A stretch of DNA of 64,000 bases from Trematomus loennbergii (Eukaryota > Chordata > Actinopteri > Perciformes > Nototheniidae). The stretch covers positions 124,001-188,000 of the forward strand of contig JAAOOA010000433.1 in the NCBI GenBank assembly GCA_012861695.1, written 5' to 3'. Shown here piece after piece: positions 58,456 through 64,000 of this stretch. Position 1 is the first letter of the stretch; each line of letters begins with the position of its first letter. The translations under genes and the position numbers were made by a program. The notes beneath the pieces were generated by a model. It was given only the letters and a program-made list of their open reading frames with translations, was not told where the DNA came from and made no database searches.

Positions 58456-58599
58456 TGAATTGGAGGCTGTGGCTCAGTGGATATTATGATGGAGATGGAC
58501 CTCCCCTGCGTTATGGTGTAAATATAACCTATCTACCAATTGGATCAAATATAAAAGTCAGCCGAATTAGTATTGATACTGCAAGGAGACGTATTGTGT

Positions 58600-59490
58600 G
58601 AAAAGAATTGTAAGATGTTGTTTAATTGCTGATATATTTATGATCCACGTCACGTTTTCAGTTTTGGCGGCAGTTCTTCCTGTTTGTCCAGAAGTCTTCT
58701 CATCTGGGCTCTATAAATACAGAACTACGGCAGATATGTAATATTTAATGCAGCCGAACCGTGTATTACAATGCCGTTATGTGATGACTTTCAAAGAGAA
58801 AAGCAAGCACACTCGGAATAAAGTATTATTATTATTTTTTTTTTAATTCGGATTTCACATCAACAGTAAGTCCGGTTAACTAAAATGTCCGTGCGGAACA
58901 ATACCCCCAACCCAGCGCCATATAGATATTATACGGCTCTGCCCCAACCCATAGATCCGTGGGTGAATAATGTCAATCACCACATTACACACATCCCTTC
59001 ACATTTACATTTTAATTTACATTAAAGTATTTCGTGAGGCCTTCTAAAATATTTTTAAACATAATTAGGGTTGTAGTTGAAGAGTTTGTAAATTGCGTTG
59101 CCTGGCAACGCAATCGCACAGCGCCACGTCCGTTAATTCCACATCCACACCAGTCTATGATCCACACACATGGATTAACATTGATTTAATACATTAATGT
59201 AGCCTTTGTTTCTGCTAAAAGAGGTGTTGACCAGCTAGGGCAACAAGAAAATCGGCGAAATCGAGTGTGACGATTAAAAAATAAATTAAAAACATCTAAT
59301 TTTGACAATAAAAACCGACCAATAGGCGCGGTAGACCATTTGCTTGGCACTTCCGGGTATTTCTCCACTGGTTGGGCCATGTTAACAATACCGTGTAACT
59401 GTCACGTTTGAAGGGACGAAACCGTGACATATTCACGTCTCCCAGCATGGTAGATCGTCACATGTTCACGTCTTGCCGTGATACCGGGTT
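58600..59490. other. Unit 6 spacer, single-copy stretch
   Basis: Not duplicated elsewhere in the window. It contains a perfect RFX-like palindrome at 59092-59114 but no gene that I can recognise. Confidence 0.4.
59092..59114. promoter_or_regulatory. Perfect RFX/X-box-like palindrome
   Basis: Eleven-base arms around a single T; the core is GTTGCCTGGCAAC, fitting the RFX consensus GTNRCC(N0-3)RGYAAC. Function here is unproven. Confidence 0.45.
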
Positions 59491-59496
59491 GGTTTT

Positions 59497-60452
59497 ATGA
59501 CAGACCTGGTTATCACAATATGCCCCCCCTTGCTATCTCACAAAATAAAAGTGTCACATTCATGAAACTTGCTCCATTCATTGGTACTAGTCCAACAACT
59601 ATACCCTGAAAAATGGTTGAGGGTGGGAATAATATAAACATCTTTTGGGGGGGGGTGCATTTTATGACAGGCCTGGTTTATCAACCGAGTCAGAAATAAA
59701 ACAAATATGGAGTGAGCGCTAGTCCTGCAATTGTCCAACACATTTACATACACACAGTAATTAATAATACATGTTGAATGAAATAAAGAAATAAAGTGAC
59801 ATATTATCCATACTAAAATTGTGTACATTATCACACATAAAATAAACATTCACTCCAAAATAATGACTATCATCCAATATTGTTTTAACTCCATCATAAC
59901 CTTTAAATTACAACAGGATTGTTTGGTCATTATTTTGGAGTGTTTTGGAGATGGAGATAAATCATGGGTCAAAATTGACCCGCGAACACCATGAACGGTA
60001 ACAGCTTTCGAACACAACACAAGGGTTAAAGATGAATATGACATGTTGTTCACACTGACTTTGATTGCTTACCATGTCACTGGACTCTAATCTTCTAAAT
60101 GAATGTTTATTTTATGTGTGATAATGTACACAATTTTAGTATGGATAATATGTCACTTTATTTCTTTATTTCATTCAACATGTATTATTAATTACTGTGT
60201 GTATGTAAATGTGTTGGACAATTGCAGGACTAGCCCTCACTCCATATTTGTTTTTTTGACTCGGATGATAAACCAGGCCTGTCATAAAATGCACCCCCCA
60301 AAAAAATATGTTTCTATTAATCCCACCCTCAAGCCTTTTTCAGGGTATAGTTGTATGACTAGTACCAATGAATGGAGCAAGTTTCATGAATGTGACCCTT
60401 TATTTTGTAAGATATGAAGGGGGGGCAAATTGTGATAACCAGGCCTGTCATA
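59497..60452. mobile_element. Foldback structure with ~350-bp arms
   Basis: The left arm 59497-59858 and right arm 60096-60452 are inverted copies. Each encodes nearly the same ~103-residue frame (starting MFILCVIMYTILVWIICHF), on opposite strands. The central ~235 bp includes GGGTCAAAATTGACCCGCGA and ends with ACAAGGGTTAA, resembling a piggyBac-like end. No transposase is present, and the mirrored frame is probably non-coding. Confidence 0.7.
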
Positions 60453-60610
60453 AAATGCACCCCCCCCCCCAAAAGATGTTTGTATAAATCCCACCCTCAA
60501 GCATTTTTCAGGGTATAGTTGTAGGACTAGTACCAATGAATGGAGCAAGTTTCATGAATGTGACACTTTTATTTTGTAAGATAGCAAGGGGTGCATAACG
60601 TGGCAAAAAT
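60440..60610. repeat. Additional direct copy of the inner arm module
   Basis: TAAAATGCACCCCCCC to TTATTTTGTAAGATAGCAAG repeats 60283-60420 in direct orientation, so the module exists three times. Confidence 0.75.
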
Positions 60611-61009
60611 ATGCTGACAAAGACTATTTAACATTTGTAAACATATATTTTGATTATTATATGACAAATATGTAAAATTAAACAATACATTTTAAAGCAC
60701 GTGTATACAGACAGGACGTAACAATAATAAGAAAAACAAAAACTGAAAAGGAAGTGACGAATGAATTTCCACACCACTTCCATCAAATACGGAGCGAAAA
60801 GTTTAACCACAAGAATCAAGACTATATGAGCTACCACTAAACAACTCACAGTCTGAAAATTACCATTAATAAAAACCCTGAATGTTTACTTTTCGTTTTA
60901 AACATCGTTTTAAGGTGTAAACGTGTCATTTAGAAATGCGTGCTCCCGTGACAAGGGGGGCATTTCATGATGGGGGTGCATAATTTGACACAACACCGGT
61001 ACTGCGGTC

Positions 61010-61184
61010 AACTCAGCCGTCTCTCACGTTTGCTTTGTCAAATCAGCAGCTCTTCATTTTTGAGTGCGCAATTAATCGCGCCCGAGAAGCGGCACTGACG
61101 CTAGTAGTAGGCTACAAGAGTAACATAATGCATGCTTTTTCTGCTTTATTTGCGATACAAATAATTTGTACCATAAGTTCTTAA
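61010..61184. mobile_element. Foldback-family repeat, inverse orientation, left of the piggyBac-like insertion
   Basis: Reverse complement of 16620-16810, including CGGTCAACTCAGCCGTCTCT and CCATAAGTTCTTAA. It continues at 62359 after the insertion. Confidence 0.7.
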
Positions 61185-62354
61185 CCTCTTAAGCACGGCG
61201 GTCCCCCCATTGGACCCCTCCCACCGTTTTGTTTTCGAGATAATGTCTCAGGGCTTCTTAACATTTATGAAACTATTAATGTGTAGCACCAGATTAACGG
61301 GAAGAATCTCAGCTAACTGAAGATATGAACCATTTTTACCAAAACAAAACACAAGTCTCATAAGAAGGGTCTAAATGACCCTTGAGCGAAAAAATTCTAA
61401 CGCACTGTGGCACACAATTCAAGATAAAGATACCCTTATTACTTATCGTAGCTGCACATACAATATAGCCTATTAAAGCTGAGACTCCACTGATTATTTA
61501 GGTATAGTATCATCACTGAGCGATCCGTACTTGCGACATGGAAGCAAACACAGACATCACAACACGTATACGGAGCTTTTACGGCAGATCGTCTCACCGT
61601 AGCTGTCAATTAGGTCAAAAGACGTGTTCAATGGCATTAAAACGAAAAAAAAAAATGCTACAACTGTTGATCCATAGGTTTATAATGTACCTGTGCCTTT
61701 GAAGAAATTATTTATAATCCATAATTCCATTTTTTATGTAAAAATCGGAGCGGAAAAGTTAGCTGCTAATGGTAGCCACCAGAGTGTATGCAGCTTCCGG
61801 TTTTGGTAACGCGTCACTCTCACTCCTTATTTGTTAACGTTTTGGTGTGTATATAACTTTCCCTCGATTCCATTGGCTCTAGCGGTTATAAAGAGATTTC
61901 ATTCATCAAAATCGAGCAAGGGGGGCCAGAGATAGGTCAAATCCACCCAAATGACCACAGAAGTGGGGGTTTTTGGCTAAATCTCTCTAAAAAGGTCAAA
62001 TTTCACTTGTTTTGCATCAATCTTGATACAGGGTACTTATTATATGTTGTACTTTGGATTCCTAAAGCTTTTAGTCTACTAACCCATCATCCAAGGGTAG
62101 TTTTCACTATCTGTAAAAATAATTTTGGACAGACACTATAATTTACAGTTTTTTACGATGTAAAATCTGAATTTTCTTTAAAATAAAAAACATCTATATT
62201 GATTCTGACTTTTCTACATCCAACTCACAGGTTTATAATTACTTTGAGAAAAAATGATTAATTTAACCCTTTTAGAAGGGAAGATATGGTCATTTGTTCT
62301 GGGAATGTCATTTTCGAGCCTGAGACCTGAAAAACAGGCTCAGGGCTTAACAGG
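61185..62354. mobile_element. piggyBac-like nonautonomous element, 1.17 kb
   Basis: Ends CCTCTTAAGC and GCTTAACAGG (inverted repeats with one mismatch), flanked by TTAA on both sides (61181-61184 and 62355-62358). The paralogous uninterrupted sequence at about 16611-16635 gives the empty site with a single TTAA. There is no transposase frame. TTAA duplication and CC-starting ends fit piggyBac. Confidence 0.85.
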
Positions 62355-63007
62355 TTAATAAAACTGACACTGTTTGACTCAGTCCTAGTTTGACTGCTGC
62401 CAACAATAAAATGAAGTATGCCAGATGTGTGTAAATTACTGTTCATGGTAATTTGAAAACAAATGCATTGACACAGCTAAGGTGATAAATAGTCTTTGTT
62501 TTCATATAATATCAGTTTTAATTCAATCAGCAAAAATCTTTTCATTTAATAATTCCGCAGTTGTACTGTGTCCATTCAATAATATTTAAGGTCATCTTAA
62601 TTTAGATTGATGTTATATGACTTCAGCAGATGACACCCTGCTTTTATTTCTGGTCCTGAAAATATTTTAAGTAGAATATTTAATTCATATGTTGTAAGAT
62701 TCAAGTTTAACAACACATGAAAATCACACATGGATGTACTTAAACATTAGTGATAAGAGAGAGCTTTGTGGTTTACCATGATGTTCATACTATATTTATT
62801 GGAACCAATTTGTATTAACAAAGATAAAACTAGAATGATTCCAGAAGTATAACCAAACCCAAAGATCATTAAAAAGTAATATGGGAAATATTGACTTGGT
62901 AATGTTTTGACTTTTGTGAATGAATGTGAATAAGGTTACTTTTATATATAATATCTCACAGAAATGTAATCAGAAGACATGTCACTTTTATAATACACAC
63001 ATTAATC

Positions 63008-63013
63008 TTTATT
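63008..63013 (-). terminator. Polyadenylation signal of C, unit 7
   Basis: AATAAA on the - strand. Confidence 0.75.
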
Positions 63014-63134
63014 ATTTTAAAATGTTGAAACCATCGACACAAGCAAAAACAGGTTGATGTTGAAACATGTCCTGAGAGCCAGAGAGCAGACTGAGAGCAG
63101 TGTGAGAGAGAAAGCAGAGTCCCAGTGAGTCAGC

Positions 63135-63462
63135 TCAGGACTGGGAACACTGGTCTCTCCTCAGTGTCTCTGAGAGCGCAGTCTGGGAGCCCTGGGTGGC
63201 CTCACAGGTCACAGAGACCACCTTCCTCCACTGATCTGCAGAGAGCCTCAGGGTGCTGCTCCAGCTGTAGTGGGCGTCCTTCTCCAGCACCCCGGGGCTC
63301 CTGCTCTCCTCCCAGCTGCTGCTGCTGCTGCTGCCGTCCACCTTCCAGGCCAGACTCCAGTCTGAGGGGAAGCCCTTGTTGGCCAGGCACATGAGCGTGG
63401 CCTTCCCCTGCTGCAGCTCTTCTGTGGAGGGGGCAGCACCGTCAGGGTGGGACGGACATCAC
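63135..63462 (-). pseudogene. Immunoglobulin light chain constant exon, unit 7 (one-base frameshift near the start)
   Basis: Same C exon. The G run at 63429-63433 has five bases where intact copies have six, shifting the frame within the LPPSTEEL motif. From MCLANKG to RRDQCSQS the domain is fully open and like unit 3 (RKVVSVTC). Acceptor, stop and poly(A) are present. Its J and V would lie right of the window. Because the only lesion is one base in a homopolymer, this may be an intact exon misread. Confidence 0.85.
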
Positions 63463-64000
63463 CTAGGAGACACCAATCAGATTAGAGGACAGGGAGCACA
63501 CAGCTGTCCATCAACCAGCAGACACTGGGACACCTTTACTGTGAGAGTGTTTCTCCTTTAAGGAGTTTCTGTCAGATGTTGGTTCTGCTCCATCAGTCTC
63601 TCACTCACACATTGTTTCACTTCCCTTTAAGAAGCCTCTCATGCAAATCAGCACGGAGACACTTCATACAGAACACCTGAAATATGTCAGACTACACTGG
63701 AAATAAAGTACAACATTAGGACACATTTTAAATAGTTGTGGTCTAAATCATCCAAAACCTGAACTCTACAAACCATCATTAAATTATTTAGTGGATAAAT
63801 GAACAAATACGGGAAATGAAACAATCAATTGTGTTTAATGTGAATCTCAATAATTACCCAGTTTTACAAACTTTAAAATAATGTCTGAAAGAATTCAACA
63901 CATTTTTTAAATATCCATCGTTATCTTTACTCTGTTCAACCGTATTTAAAAACTGTATTCGTAATTTATTTGAAAACAGACGGGAGAATCGAGAAAAAGT
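63463..64000 (-). other. J-C intron, unit 7 (partial)
   Basis: Matches the other J-C introns and contains the perfect ATGCAAAT octamer at 63641-63648. The window ends before J. Confidence 0.8.

Noticed and set aside
59186..59380. Short open frames in the single-copy stretch 58600-59490
   Set aside because: No conserved motif, no splice context, not duplicated elsewhere.

Overview
The window looks like part of an immunoglobulin light chain (IgL) locus from a teleost fish, probably a spiny-rayed one. The basis is a kappa-like constant domain of the fish type, V segments lying opposite to J and C, very long (CA)n tracts, and fish-type hAT, PIF/Harbinger-like, Kolobok-like, piggyBac-like, Tc1, L2 and SINE debris. 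No bacterial or viral gene layout is present.

Layout. Seven tandem units are visible, two of them partial. Along the + strand each unit reads C exon (- strand), J or J1 and J2 (- strand), V leader plus V exon (+ strand), V RSS, (CA)n tract, then a long repeat-filled spacer to the next C. V1: end only, 1-74. Unit 2: C 9362-9690, one J at 10479-10516, V 11274-11738. Unit 3: C 17811-18139, J1 18928, J2 19297, V 20089-20559. Unit 4: C 31584-31915, J1 32703, J2 33842, V 34637-35117. Unit 5: C 41198-41528, J1 42310, J2 42680, V 43476-43949. Unit 6: C 53048-53375, J1 54161, J2 56018, V 56811-57278. Unit 7: C 63135-63462, then the window ends.

How it works. Every V carries a CACAGTG heptamer, 12-bp spacer and ACAAAAACC nonamer. 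Every J carries the complementary 23-bp-spacer RSS, the kappa arrangement. All RSSs point the same way along the DNA, so any V-J pair in the window must join by inversion. A V promoter (octamer-like CTTTGCAT plus a TATA-like box) precedes each V. A perfect ATGCAAAT octamer lies in each J-C intron, and a polyadenylation signal follows each C.

Condition of the genes. All five complete V segments have frameshifts or stops as read. Three C exons (units 5, 6, 7) and one J (J2 of unit 6) carry single small indels. C of units 2, 3 and 4 and the other J segments read cleanly. Several lesions fall in homopolymers or short repeats, so assembly error is a real alternative to pseudogenisation for those. 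Shared lesions (V2/V6, V3/V6) argue for true, amplified pseudogenes.

Spacers. 300-8700 and 20760-30900 are two copies of one ~9-10 kb block, about 20.5 kb apart; 35950-40500 is a partial third copy. The spacers hold nested transposons, several with clear ends and target duplications: two hAT elements (29145-30167; 45470-49377, with a foldback element inside), three copies of a hAT-type minisatellite element (6996-7834, 27065-28007, 38403-39431), a TTAA-flanked Kolobok-like element carrying an exon-split P2X7 C-terminal-domain gene relic (13968-16439), a piggyBac-like element (61185-62354), an L2-type LINE between the two J segments of unit 6, and another LINE inserted in (CA)n.
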